A stretch of DNA of 64,000 nucleotides from Anabaena azotica FACHB-119 (GTDB lineage: Bacteria; Cyanobacteriota; Cyanobacteriia; Cyanobacteriales; Nostocaceae). This document shows positions 42,516 to 52,859 of this stretch, one piece after another; the stretch's first letter is position 1; the number at the start of each line of letters is the position of its first letter. The stretch is from NCBI RefSeq assembly GCF_014697625.1, contig NZ_JACJSG010000001.1:247234-311233 (forward strand), written 5' to 3'. The notes below the pieces were generated by a model. The model did not search any database. It saw only the letters and a list, made by a program, of their open reading frames with translations, and was not told where the DNA came from. The translations under genes and the position numbers were made by a program.

Positions 42516-43552
42516 AATTTCTCTCTCCAACATAGGGGTGTAGGTGTCAAAATCCTCACACCCCTGCACTATAACCACCATTAACCCAGCCTCAACAGCC
42601 AAGCTTTATGCGTAAGTCCTAAACACACAAAGCCAGTAAACCACCTGTCACCCTCCGGGTTCGCCAGTTCCCTACGGCGGGAAACCCGCCTACAGGACTG
42701 GACTCACCTGTCACCTGTCACCTGTCACCTGTCACCTGCTGATGACTATTTAAGTTCTGTATCTATAACTCTTGCTAGATTGACTTACTGTTAGTCTTAA
42801 ATATGATTAGCTAGATAGTATGAGCAGCATTTCTCATCAAATGCTGATTCAAGGGGGAGTTGATGACGTACTTAACATTATGTAACGTCTAAAGCCAAAA
42901 AAAATACTGGCGAAATGGCAACATACTTATCTTAAGTTTAGTTATGCTCGATTTTATGCCTATAAGTATTCGGGCTATAGTTATATTTTTCCTAAGTGTA
43001 ATTAATTCCCCACTATACTCGGCGATTACGTCCAACTTGGCACTCTCAAGCTTATAGTTCAATTGATTCAAGGCTATATAACCAGAAGGGTTCGACCTGA
43101 GTAAAGCAAAATTATGTCAAAATCCTCAGCAGTCAACCTGTATTTATACGGTCAAGCAAGCTTGTAGAGAATCAGGACTAAATGGCAAAACTGTGAATAT
43201 CACTAATGTGTAGTGCTAATACCACAGAAATACAATCGGTGATTTTCCTATGGTTGACAAAGGCTAAACCTGAGTTAATCTTGATGCGATCGCTACTATT
43301 ATTCACAAAGTCAGACAAAATTTTATAAATTTTTGTGAATTTTATTAACTTGTCTGAAAAGGCGATTGTGCAAAGTGAATTGTTTGATACGGCAGACTCT
43401 GCTGTTTTCTCTTACTCTGGATAAGGTTAGTCAATTAATGACTGCAATAAATTTTTGGTAATTGTAATGAATAGTTTACAATACCAATTGGTGAGAAAAT
43501 CTAAAAAAAATATAAAAGAGATTAAAATGACTGTGGTGTCTGGAGGACAAAA
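42516..43552. other. Long intergenic region with STRR and small palindromic repeats
   Basis: About 1.04 kb. It contains a hairpin (42534-42565), a fragment of the family A element right end (GCGTAAGTCCTAAAC near 42610), a small repeat with CTACGGCGGGAAACCCGCC (about 42672-42690), CACCTGT heptamers (about 42708-42738), then AT-rich DNA upstream of the DUF1815 gene. No supported gene. Confidence 0.6.
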
Positions 43553-43897
43553 GTGTTTCTAAGACTAGCGCATCAACATCGGCAATTCGTTCAAGACTTG
43601 GTAATGAACCTCCAAGCTTTGGCAATTGTACTAGAACGGCGGGGATATCCTGCGTCCTGTTATACCTGTGGCGACCAAATGAACAGTGCTTCATTCATGG
43701 TGAGTTTAGGTAACAATCATTTGATTCGGTTCCTAGTATCCGACTATGGAATCACCTGGACAGAGATGCGCGACGATCGCGAATTAATGAAATTAGAAGG
43801 TGCAGAAGCGATTAACCAATTACAAGAACTAGCAAATCTTGTTAAGCAACCCACGCCAGTTACTTCAGCGAACAAGGCGTTGGTAAAACGGGGTTAA
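43553..43897 (+). CDS. DUF1815 family protein
   Basis: 114 aa from a GTG at 43553 with GGAGG 6 bases upstream, which decides the start. The sequence FLRLAHQHRQFVQDLVMNLQALAIVLERRGYPASCYTCGDQM followed by MVSLGNNHLIRFLVSDYGITWTEMRDDREL is the cyanobacterial DUF1815 family. Small soluble protein of unknown function; one C-x2-C pair (SCYTCG) could bind metal. The C-terminal ~20 residues are not conserved-looking. Confidence 0.88.
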   Translation: MFLRLAHQHRQFVQDLVMNLQALAIVLERRGYPASCYTCGDQMNSASFMVSLGNNHLIRFLVSDYGITWTEMRDDRELMKLEGAEAINQLQELANLVKQPTPVTSANKALVKRG

Positions 43898-44216
43898 ATT
43901 TCTCTGTACGCTGACTTTTATTGAATCTCACCCAAAGATGGATAATTAAGGCTTAGTTAGCAATTATTAGCTATTAACAATTACCATTAGGTAATTAATT
44001 AGCTAATCCTTGCACTGTGCCTAAACAGTGGGTGCTGAAACCTAAATAGTTTGTAGATACTTGTATCAATTCGTAATTAGCGGGACTCAGATAAGGCTGT
44101 GGTTTTTGTGAATTCACCATGATCCAATTTGCCATCAGAAATACTTACTAATAGTTGATCCCCACCATTGACATCCCGTATTTTACCATTACCAAGAATG
44201 TTTGTTGCAGATGCCA

Positions 44217-44242
44217 TAGGGGCGTACATTTGTACGCCCCTA
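44217..44242. repeat. Perfect 26-base palindrome after the GrpB gene
   Basis: TAGGGGCGTACA and its exact reverse complement around TT. It lies 41 bp beyond the stop of the GrpB-type gene (minus strand) and may act as a transcript-end hairpin. The rest of the 385 bp gap (43898-44282) is AT-rich, with no gene seen. Confidence 0.7.
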
Positions 44243-44282
44243 ACCATGTATAAGTATTGGGAATTGTTAAATCAGTTATCAG

Positions 44283-44822
44283 TTACAGCAGTTTGCAAGT
44301 AAATGAGTTTTTTGCCGCTTGCCATGCTAATGCTTTACATTCCATTTCTTTGATAAAGCCGTCTTTTCCATCCATATAGGCATAGATATCTTCAGGATAT
44401 AGTTTGGCTAATTCACGCTTCAATTGGCTATACTTTTGTGCATCTTCAGGATGAGCGATCATATAATCTCGAAATGCCAAATGTCGTTCTACTTCTGGCG
44501 AATTAGCTGTAAAAATATGAACATGATGGCTTCTTTGAGATTCGGTGTGTTTGCGGAAGTAGCGACGGCCAGGAATACCAAATTCCCCCATTGCTTCGTA
44601 CCCTAATGTTATCATCGCTGCATTTTGCTCATCGACTTTGGTGATGTCTTTGACTTCAACTAAGATATCAATGATGGGTTTAGCATAGATCCCAGGAATT
44701 GATGTGCTGCCAATGTGATGAATCCTCACTAAGTTATTACCAAGTGCAGGTGTAATTAGATTTGATTCATCGGCAAATTTGCTACGCCATGCTGCATCAT
44801 GGGGGACGACTTCAACTTTCAT
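44283..44822 (-). CDS. GrpB (UPF0157) family nucleotidyltransferase-like protein
   Basis: 179 aa. The family blocks IHHIGSTSIPGIYAKPIIDILVEV (G-S-T with D-x-x), FGIPGRRYFRKH and HHVHIFTANSPEVERHLAFRDYMIAHP are clear. GrpB proteins have a nucleotidyltransferase-like fold; activity is unproven, and some are fused to dephospho-CoA kinase. The last residues (SFTCKLL) are encoded by a dispersed repeat (TTGCAAGTAAATGAG, also near 42017), so the C-terminus is repeat-derived. Confidence 0.92.
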   Translation of the reverse strand: MKVEVVPHDAAWRSKFADESNLITPALGNNLVRIHHIGSTSIPGIYAKPIIDILVEVKDITKVDEQNAAMITLGYEAMGEFGIPGRRYFRKHTESQRSHHVHIFTANSPEVERHLAFRDYMIAHPEDAQKYSQLKRELAKLYPEDIYAYMDGKDGFIKEMECKALAWQAAKNSFTCKLL

Positions 44823-44863
44823 TGGTGGGGAGGAGTTTTGAAATCTTTCTTAGTTTTTATTAG

Positions 44864-44884
44864 TACAGGACTGACGCAACTGGC
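44864..44884. repeat. Partial family A element end
   Basis: ACAGGACTGACGCAACTGGC resembles the left end of the family A MITE-like elements (AGGACTTACGCAACTGGC), but no right end follows. A remnant. Confidence 0.5.
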
Positions 44885-44965
44885 AAGGAGGCGATCGCTA
44901 CCCAGTAGTACATTAATATTGATAATCATTTATTTTAAAAGCTTTGTATCGAAAATATAGTGGCG

Positions 44966-45115
44966 ATGATTGTAATTCAAGGTATTTCGTTAGTCAAATG
45001 CTTATATGTCAATTATAAAACGGGCAAATTTTTGGTGGTTGATTATCGAATTGATGACTCAGAGCAAGATGCCAACTACTTTCTAGTTTTCTATGCTTTT
45101 GTTAAGAAAAATTAA
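44966..45115 (+). pseudogene. Fragment of a DDE-type transposase gene
   Basis: A 49-codon frame with VKCLYVNYKTGKFLVVDYRI and a stop shortly after. The segment YKTGKF-x-x-DYRI is what I recall from IS4/IS701-like transposases, just after the first catalytic region. The rest of the gene is missing, so it is an old transposon remnant. The assignment rests on a short match. Confidence 0.4.
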
Positions 45116-45116
45116 A

Positions 45117-46616
45117 CTAATCGATAGAATTGTTGATTTGCCGCAGACGATCACCCAAAAACGGACGAAATAACTCGCAGCCCAGACTTGCCTGAAAACC
45201 ATGCACATGTACCAACCCCATCTTGTGTAGCTGGGATGCTTGCACAGCGTCACAATCTACAGGACTTGATTGCCGGACAATTTCTGTCAAGCATGGCAAT
45301 AAATTGGGATAACGTTGCAGGTTTGACCATTGCTGTTCTAAGTGGTCTGCATAGATGGCGGTGGCGATCGCAGAATTTTCTAAGAGTTGTTCTAGGGTGA
45401 TTGTCTGCTGATGTAGATAGTAAAATGCCAGTTGCAACCGATAGGGATGTCCTCCCAACAGAGCGATCGCGTTTTGAATCTGTTGTCGCGTCATTTCCTC
45501 TCCCCACCGATTTGCTAATTCCTGTACCTGATTTGGCGTAAACTCAGGTAACTCAATAACTAGCCCAGTATTCAAGAAGGATTGATTGCTCGCAACGCTC
45601 ATCAAAATTTCCGTGGAATAAACCGTCACCAGTCGCAGGTTGTGCCAAGGATTGCTGTCTTTAACCCTTGCTTTAGCTTGCTCAGACCAGGTTCGCAAAA
45701 GTAGGAGAAATTCACGGATAATGTCGGGGTAGGCAGAAAGCTGGCTAAGTTCATCAATGGCAATCACGAGGGGCTGATCAAGGTTAGCTAAGATAACATC
45801 CTCAAAGTAGTCTGTAGCGTTCGATTTGCTACCCAAGGAGTTATCCCATAAATTGGCCGCGTTCGGTAAGCTTAACTGTTTGCTGACTCTAGCACAGAAC
45901 CATTGTAGGAAGCGTTCTAGACTTTGTAAAATCTCGTCGTTGGCAAGTTGCAAGTTCACACAAACAGTTTTATATCCCAGAGTTTTAGAGTAAGCCAGAA
46001 TACGGGTCATTAGAGAGGTTTTGCCCATTTGCTTGGGGGCGCGGATGTTGATCAACGCACCAGGTTGCTGGATAGCTTCGTAACAGAGCGATTCGAGGAT
46101 GGGACGATCAATATAGAAGACTGAATCTAGAGGCATCTGTCCTCCTGGTGGGGTGAGAGGATGAGGTTGCAGATAATCTGGCGATCGTTCCATTTTCTGG
46201 GTTTCAAGGGTATTGTGGCGATGCCTACTGCTGGCTACGCCTACGCGGAGCGTTTCCAACGGAGAATCGCAGATTGGTTTGATGGTCGAGCAGATTTCAG
46301 TAGGGGACATTGAGCCAATCTCAACAAAATTGTCTTGTTCAGGTAACAAATAGACATAATCCTCTTTTACCAAGGTCAGATTAAAGGCATTGAAACAGGA
46401 CTTCAAGGTTCGCTGATCAACTCCTATTAAGCCAGTAAAGACTTTGCTCAGGGTATTAGGAGTTAAGCCTGTTTTCTCACTGAGGTCTTCAAGAGTGCAT
46501 CGTTTAAAGTTTTGCTGAATTTCTAACTCAGTCTTTGCCTGATTGAGTTTTCTGAAACCTTGCTCGGTCAAAATTGCACCCCGTCGCCGCAGATAATTTT
46601 TCGATAGCAATTGCAT
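45117..46616 (-). CDS. AAA-like ATPase with N-terminal HTH-like domain
   Basis: 499 aa from the ATG at 46616. N-terminal ~90 residues look like an HTH/winged domain found with vWA-MoxR-type cyanobacterial systems (KRCTLEDLSEKTGLTPNTLSKVFTGLIGVDQRTL). An AAA-like (AAA_35 type) domain follows: RAPKQMGKTSLM (Walker A, with Ala for the first Gly), LVIAIDELSQL (Walker B) and a winged helix near the end (HKMGLVHVHGFQASLGCELF). Between them is a linker (ETLRVGVASSRHR) encoded by an inserted small repeat (46218-46262). It is probably an ATP-dependent signalling or conflict-type protein. It lies divergent from the unknown protein at 47052. Confidence 0.8.
   Translation of the reverse strand: MQLLSKNYLRRRGAILTEQGFRKLNQAKTELEIQQNFKRCTLEDLSEKTGLTPNTLSKVFTGLIGVDQRTLKSCFNAFNLTLVKEDYVYLLPEQDNFVEIGSMSPTEICSTIKPICDSPLETLRVGVASSRHRHNTLETQKMERSPDYLQPHPLTPPGGQMPLDSVFYIDRPILESLCYEAIQQPGALINIRAPKQMGKTSLMTRILAYSKTLGYKTVCVNLQLANDEILQSLERFLQWFCARVSKQLSLPNAANLWDNSLGSKSNATDYFEDVILANLDQPLVIAIDELSQLSAYPDIIREFLLLLRTWSEQAKARVKDSNPWHNLRLVTVYSTEILMSVASNQSFLNTGLVIELPEFTPNQVQELANRWGEEMTRQQIQNAIALLGGHPYRLQLAFYYLHQQTITLEQLLENSAIATAIYADHLEQQWSNLQRYPNLLPCLTEIVRQSSPVDCDAVQASQLHKMGLVHVHGFQASLGCELFRPFLGDRLRQINNSID
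46218..46262. repeat. Small dispersed repeat inside the AAA gene
   Basis: GGCTACGCCTACGCGGAGCG is related to the GGAGACGCTACGCGAACG repeat found at about 19885, 35887 and 52510. Its length keeps the reading frame open and it encodes the ETLRVGVASSRHR linker. Confidence 0.65.
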
Positions 46617-47051
46617 ATTTTTCTCTGAATAAATTATAAGAAAGTGTTTAGTAATCAGCTTACTAAATCGCACTAAATAGATGACTGATGTAATTAAAAA
46701 TTTTATGCAATATCTTTAAAAAATCACGCATTAAATCCTGTAAATCCCATTATAGAAGGATTTTAAACTTGAAAACTATTCAATAAAATAGAAGTTTTTT
46801 CTTAACTTTGTATTTTTTCCAAAGTTAAGAACGAAGTTAATTAATAGTTGCAATTAAATTAATTTATTAATAAGTAAAATCGAGTCAGCAAGAGACTTTA
46901 GCTAATTGCTGATGCTAAATCTTTAACTTTTTTTCTTAAAGTTGCAAACTTTGGTGGTGTTGACAGCAGGAAATCCGCATTATTGAGTCATCAGCGAGCC
47001 AAAGCTCAAATCCTAAAAGTCAAATCAATCAGATATGAAAGGAGATTAACC
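46617..47051. promoter_or_regulatory. AT-rich divergent spacer
   Basis: 435 bp between the AAA/HTH gene and the 383 aa protein gene. It is strongly AT-rich with no gene, and must hold both promoters. No specific operator is recognised; the HTH domain of the AAA protein could act here, which is only inference. Confidence 0.45.
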
Positions 47052-48203
47052 ATGGCCACAACAGTTAACTTTCATTTTCATTGCCTAACTGATCAAATTG
47101 GTGATAGAAGGTGTTTGCTATTCTTGCAACCAGTAGATAGCGATTCAGACAAGGCTAAAAATTACCAGTATTCTTCTTGGCAGCACTTTCAACCTTCCCA
47201 ATACAGCCATAATACTATTACATTGCAAACCGTTTACTCGGCTGGTGTTGCTATTTATCCAACAAGTAGTTTCCATGAATTTACCGATCCTATTGGTTTA
47301 GACTTAGGGAAAGCAAGAAAAGTTATAAACACACACGGCTCTGATCCCCATTTTTCGGGAGATGTTACCTCTATTTCACCAGAGATAGTAGGGGTTTATA
47401 ATGCTTGCACAGATACACAAGAGATGTCTTTGTCTGTTATATGGTATGTCAACAAGAACAAGGTAGTAGAAACCAATAATACCGATGATACTAAGCTATT
47501 AGTAAATGATACATCCACATTCCAACTCAAACAAACCCTTTACGCAACACTAGCCACCTACGATAGTGAAGAAACTTACAATCTTCAGACCTTCTCAAAG
47601 ATGTTTAGTTTTGCGTTTAATAATAATGATACAGACTTGTACTTCGAGATAGATTACCAGGCGGGACTGATAATTAGGCAAACAAACCAAGTAAAGTTTG
47701 CAAAATCTTTTGTACGGAGTAGCCGCTTGTCTACTGCTCTACCTCTTATCAAAGCGACCAAAGATGATTTCGTTTGCAGTGGACATGGTGCAATGCCACA
47801 AAAGAATATAGGAAAAGAAATAAGAGTGCCAGATGGCGTGAGGTTGGTCGTCCTGGCTCCCCCAGCAGCTTCAGTTTCCAATGACCTTTGCCAAGGTGTG
47901 GAGAGTGGGAATGCGATACCGGGTCTTAAAATATTGAGTCCAACGACTGGAGATTACAGCCCAACCCAACCAGTTACTTATGAAGCCGGGAGTTCATGCC
48001 CAAATTACTCTCTTTACCCAATTGATGGAAGTTGGCTCAAGCCGGGTCTTCCTCACCTAATAACGGTAGAGAACGAAACCAGCCTTCAGGATCTCTGGTC
48101 GCGTATCACACCTTTTACCAAACCTGGCAAAATCATCAATGTGTATTGGGCGGCATGTACTGCTCTGTCAGGGGCTAAAAATCAGGTAGTCGTTTCAACG
48201 TAA
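47052..48203 (+). CDS. Protein of unknown function with C-terminal SGHGA...WAAC segment
   Basis: 383 aa from the ATG at 47052, chosen for AAGGAGA upstream; a start at 46983 is weaker. The N-terminal ~235 residues are predicted beta-rich without a signal peptide (TTVNFHFHCLTDQIGDRRCLLFLQP). The C-terminal part has DDFVCSGHGAMPQ (His ~245), EIRVPDGVRLVVLAPP and NVYWAACTALSGAKN (Cys ~369). The SGHG and AAC-T-A-L motifs recall the His and Cys regions of CHAT/caspase-like peptidases, though the spacing (~124) is larger than usual; it also resembles 'Stv' adhesin-type domains. Beside an AAA/HTH protein, an effector role is possible. Function unproven. Confidence 0.65.
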   Translation: MATTVNFHFHCLTDQIGDRRCLLFLQPVDSDSDKAKNYQYSSWQHFQPSQYSHNTITLQTVYSAGVAIYPTSSFHEFTDPIGLDLGKARKVINTHGSDPHFSGDVTSISPEIVGVYNACTDTQEMSLSVIWYVNKNKVVETNNTDDTKLLVNDTSTFQLKQTLYATLATYDSEETYNLQTFSKMFSFAFNNNDTDLYFEIDYQAGLIIRQTNQVKFAKSFVRSSRLSTALPLIKATKDDFVCSGHGAMPQKNIGKEIRVPDGVRLVVLAPPAASVSNDLCQGVESGNAIPGLKILSPTTGDYSPTQPVTYEAGSSCPNYSLYPIDGSWLKPGLPHLITVENETSLQDLWSRITPFTKPGKIINVYWAACTALSGAKNQVVVST

Positions 48204-48749
48204 AAGCGTAAATTCGATAATTATTCTCGCTCAAGAGGGGGAAAGCAGAAACGGCTAATGGCAGTCTCTCCCTTTCGCCCTTTTAGTAATTCTAGGACTT
48301 ACGCAACTGGCACTTGGGGTAGGGTGGGTCAGATGTAGAAAATCCTGTGATGTTTACGAAAACATTGGGGCTGACGCATCCTACAGTTAGTTTGATTATG
48401 ACACTTGCGTAAGTCCTAAATTAGATTAAGATCGCCGATCTTGTGATCTGCATTCACCAAAAGACACACCACTATTCTTAAATTCAAATAAGGTGGGTTA
48501 AGCGATCGCTAACTCACCATTAATTTTAGATTGAGGTTGACAAAGATGCGATCTAGTGGTGTGCCGTTTTTTGATTGAAATCAGGCGATCGCTTTTGTGT
48601 GGGGTATGGAGGGCGATCGCTTTTTCAGGTTTCATTTTACAGTGCGATCGCCCTGGTTCTGTAGGAGATTCCTCTATACGAGACAACCGCAGGAAATTTT
48701 TCTAGACAGAGGGACGCAAACAGATAGAGAGAAAAATTTTGAATTGTTA
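48204..48749. other. Intergenic region with MITE-like copy 5 and a HIP1 cluster
   Basis: About 545 bp. It holds the family A element at 48294-48417 and then, at 48498-48660, at least four GCGATCGC octamers in ~150 bp, denser than elsewhere in the window. No gene seen; a 62-codon minus-strand frame across the HIP1 cluster has no protein character. Confidence 0.6.
48294..48417. mobile_element. MITE-like element, family A, copy 5
   Basis: 124 bp from AGGACTTACGCAACTGGCA to TGACACTTGCGTAAGTCCT, in the same orientation as copy 1 (opposite to copies 2-4). The arms are well preserved. Confidence 0.87.
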
Positions 48750-49963
<1,214 letters not shown>

Positions 49964-49967
<4 letters not shown>

Positions 49968-51433
49968 GGAAGTCTTTGTTGTTGAGCCTTTTGAATTCTG
50001 TAGTCTTGGGGTAAGTCTACAAACACGCGATCGCCTGGTTGTAACCCTGATAAAACTTGAGTCTGATCCTGAATTTGTGCGCCTACTGTCACTTCGCGGA
50101 ACTTGGGTTGATTTTTGGCATCTGGGACGAGAACACCTGTTTTCCCGTTTTCGGTGACAATGGAAACGGTAGGTAACACTAGGGCATCATTGACGCGATC
50201 GCCCAAGAAAGTTAAATCCACATTTAACCCAGACCGTAGTTTATCCATACCCGTCTCGATAGCTACCCGCACCTGGAAGGATGTGACACCTTGTTCAATC
50301 ACCGCTTCCGGCGCAATTAAACGCACACGCCCGCGAAAAACTTGGTCAGGATAAGCATCAGCGACAATTTCCACTTGCTGTCCCTGTTTAATCCGACCGA
50401 TATCAGCCTCTGGGACTTGCGCCAATACTTCTACACCCCTGGCGACAGCTACAATCGAACTAGAAGTTGCTGAGGCGCTGGTGGAAGCTGAGGTTGTCGG
50501 AGTCACGAAAGAGCCGATATTGGCGTACTTTTGCGTAACTATGCCAGAAAAGGGGGCGCGAATCACCGTATCTGCCAATCTAACTCTAGCTGCTGCTAAC
50601 TGTGCTTGTGCTGCTTTGACGGCTGCTTGACGCTGGGCGATTTCCTCTGGACGGCTACCTTCTTGCGCCAACACTAAAGCGGCGCGTGCTTCGGTGACAG
50701 CCGCTTCCCTCGCAGATATAACTTCGTTGCGAGTGCCACTCTGCAACAGTGATAATTGTTTTTGCGCTTCTGCTAAATTCGCTCTAGCACTTTTATCGTC
50801 ACTTACGGCTTGATCATATAATTGTTTCTTCTCAGCGCCCTGTTCGTAAAGGTATTGATAACGCTTTACTTGCTCAGTGGTATAATTTAATTTAGCCTGG
50901 GCTGCATCGACTCTAGCTTGGGATTGTGCAATTTCTTGAGGACGATTACCCGCTACAGATTCGGCTAACTGGGCTTGGGCTTGGGCTAAACGCGCCTTAG
51001 ATTGAGCAATTTCTTGAGGACGATTCCCCGCTTTAGCTTCATCTAATTGGGCTTGGGCTTGGGCTATATTAGCCGTATATTGAGCGATTTGCGCTTCAAT
51101 CTCCCCCACATCCATGCGGGCGATAATTTGCCCTTGCTGGACGCGATCGCCTTGTTCTACATATAATTGCGTCAGCACACCAGGATTTTTCGGGCTGATA
51201 TTCACACTCTGAACCGGCACAACCTTACCACTAGCCGTAATTCTGATAGTGACGTTCTTGGTTTCTACCGGAACCGTCAGCTGTGTCACATCTTGTTTAC
51301 TATTTCCCTGCTGGACAATTTTATAGGCTGTGGTTGTACCAACTACCACAACACCAGCAGCCACCAATCCCGCTAGCCAACGAGTCGGATGTTTGAGTTT
51401 ACCAATAATCGGAACTTCTATGTACGCAATCAT
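49964..51433 (-). CDS. MacA-like membrane fusion protein (HlyD/RND type)
   Basis: 489 aa. One N-terminal membrane helix, lipoyl half-motif (NPGVLTQLYVEQGDRVQQGQIIARMDVGEI), a long coiled coil (about residues 115-285), the second half (VRLADTVIRAPFSGIVTQKYANIGSFV), beta-barrel and MP domains (RLIAPEAVIEQGVTSFQVRV, QTQVLSGLQPGDRVFVDL). The coiled coil contains three related blocks (AGNRPQEIAQSKARLAQAQ, AGNRPQEIAQSQARVDAAQ, GSRPEEIAQRQAAVKAAQ), i.e. an internal duplication that lengthens the hairpin. Partner of the MacB-like permease, with coupled start. Confidence 0.93.
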
Positions 51434-51940
51434 GAGTAGTAGCCTATTAACTTTGCTTGGGGAATTGGTCTAATTGTCAGAAACATCAGCCAAAAATCAG
51501 GAATTTGACCACTCTGGAAGTAAATATTGAGAAAAATTCGCTAAATACACAATAATAAGTAATATATTAAACAAATGTAATTTTAGCTTTGAGTAAATTT
51601 ATGTGCCTTCACCTAAATGGGTGAAATGAGCCAATTAGTAATGTCGTCAGGTATAAAAGTGTAGAGGTAAGACTGATAGTCACTCGGAATTTTTTATTGA
51701 ATGAGGATTAAAGAATACAAAATTTGCTGAAAATTCTCAGATAAATATGGAAAATCACTGGTAAACATAGGAAAAATCAATGATTCACACCATGCCTCAT
51801 AGCAAAATGTAGGGTGCGTCAGTAGGAAAAACACTAGCTATGGGAATTATTTGATTTGTGAAAAAATTTCAGTACCTGTAGGGTGGGCAGTGCATCGGCA
51901 TATAATGGTTTTGGCGATGCACTCACCACCTTACGTATAC

Positions 51941-52063
51941 AGGACTTACGCAAGTGTCACAATTGGTGGTTGGTGCGTGACGCTACAAGTCTCATGACTA
52001 CGTTCAAATATTTTCTCCGCGTCACACACCCTACAGAAAAAATATGCCAGTTGCGTAAGTCCT
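51941..52063. mobile_element. MITE-like element, family A, copy 6 (divergent)
   Basis: 123 bp from AGGACTTACGCAAGTGTCA to CAGTTGCGTAAGTCCT. The ends match the family but the centre is different (GGTGGTTGGTGCGTGACG, CGCGTCACACACCCTAC), so it is a diverged subfamily member. Confidence 0.78.
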
Positions 52064-52631
52064 AGTATATTTCAAAAATCAAGGATGAATCCTAATACCA
52101 AGAAAATATTCATAAGTAGCACACCCTACTAAGTGGAGACACTTAATTAAATATAAGTTTGTAGTAAGGACTTTAGTCCTTTCACACAAATAAATTTTCT
52201 GCAACATCTTTCACTTGCCGACTTTTCGATACCTAGCACTGATTCCAAGGTAAGCTTAATTGCCCCTGACTTTTCACGGGCTGGAAAACCCCTCTCTGAA
52301 ATCTTGCACCTCCCTTGTGGAAGCAAATGGTGGGCAATGCCCACCCTACGAAATAATACCAATTTGAAAAAAGAATGCGACAGATACAGAGTTTCAACCC
52401 TTTGTTATGTATAGCTTTCTTCATTTTGAATTTTGAATTTTGAATTGGTATAATATAGCGGATTGTAACCGGATAGAATACAAATTCATCTGCGTACCCT
52501 GCGGGTACTCTGCGAGAACGCTTGCGCGAACGCGGTAGCGTTGCCAAGCATTGGCTGCGCCAACATCTGCGTTCATCTGCGTTCAATTATTTTTTCTGTA
52601 TCTCACTGACTTGAAAATCGCTATAAGTAGG

Positions 52632-52785
52632 GCAGGGTGGTTTCATACAATCAGAGAAAAAAACTCATCTGTTTCAAAGCCTCTCCCCCACGGGGGGAGA
52701 GGTTTGGAGAGGGGTCAAAATCTCTGCTACAACAACAGAAATCAGAACTTATAAATTTTTCTTTTTCTGTATGAAACCACCCTGC
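52632..52785. mobile_element. Inverted-repeat element family B (GCAGGGTGGTTTCATAC), copy 1
   Basis: 154 bp with ends GCAGGGTGGTTTCATAC and GTATGAAACCACCCTGC, perfect inverted repeats. The centre has GCCTCTCCCCCACGGGGGG and GAGAGGTTTGGAGAGGGG. The second copy, in opposite orientation, is at 56483-56638. Confidence 0.85.
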
Positions 52786-52859
52786 TACGAAATAATAAGT
52801 AGGGTGGGCAATGCCCACCATAATTATGATTGAAAAATGCAGCAATCAAATGATGATAG

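Larger units (their letters stand above)
51434..52859. other. 1.4 kb repeat-filled intergenic region
   Basis: No supported gene. Left to right: AT-rich DNA upstream of the MacA-like gene; GTAGGGTGCGTCAG near 51811; family A copy 6 (51941-52063); a GTAGGACTTTAGTCCT-like hairpin near 52163; the GGTGGGCAATGCCCACC palindrome (52329); TTTTGAA tandem units (52428-52445); a GAACGCGGTAGCGTT-type repeat (about 52500-52560) ending ATCTGCGTTCATCTGCGTTC; the GCAGGGTGG inverted-repeat element (52632-52785); and the palindrome again (52803). Confidence 0.75.

Noticed and set aside
42534..42565. Possible Yfr1-type small RNA (TCCTCACACCCC)
   Set aside because: The typical unpaired ACTCCTCACAC core is not intact and the bases are part of a simple GGGGTGT hairpin repeat.
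48498..48686. 62-codon minus-strand frame
   Set aside because: It mostly translates HIP1-rich DNA, and there is no ribosome site or family resemblance.
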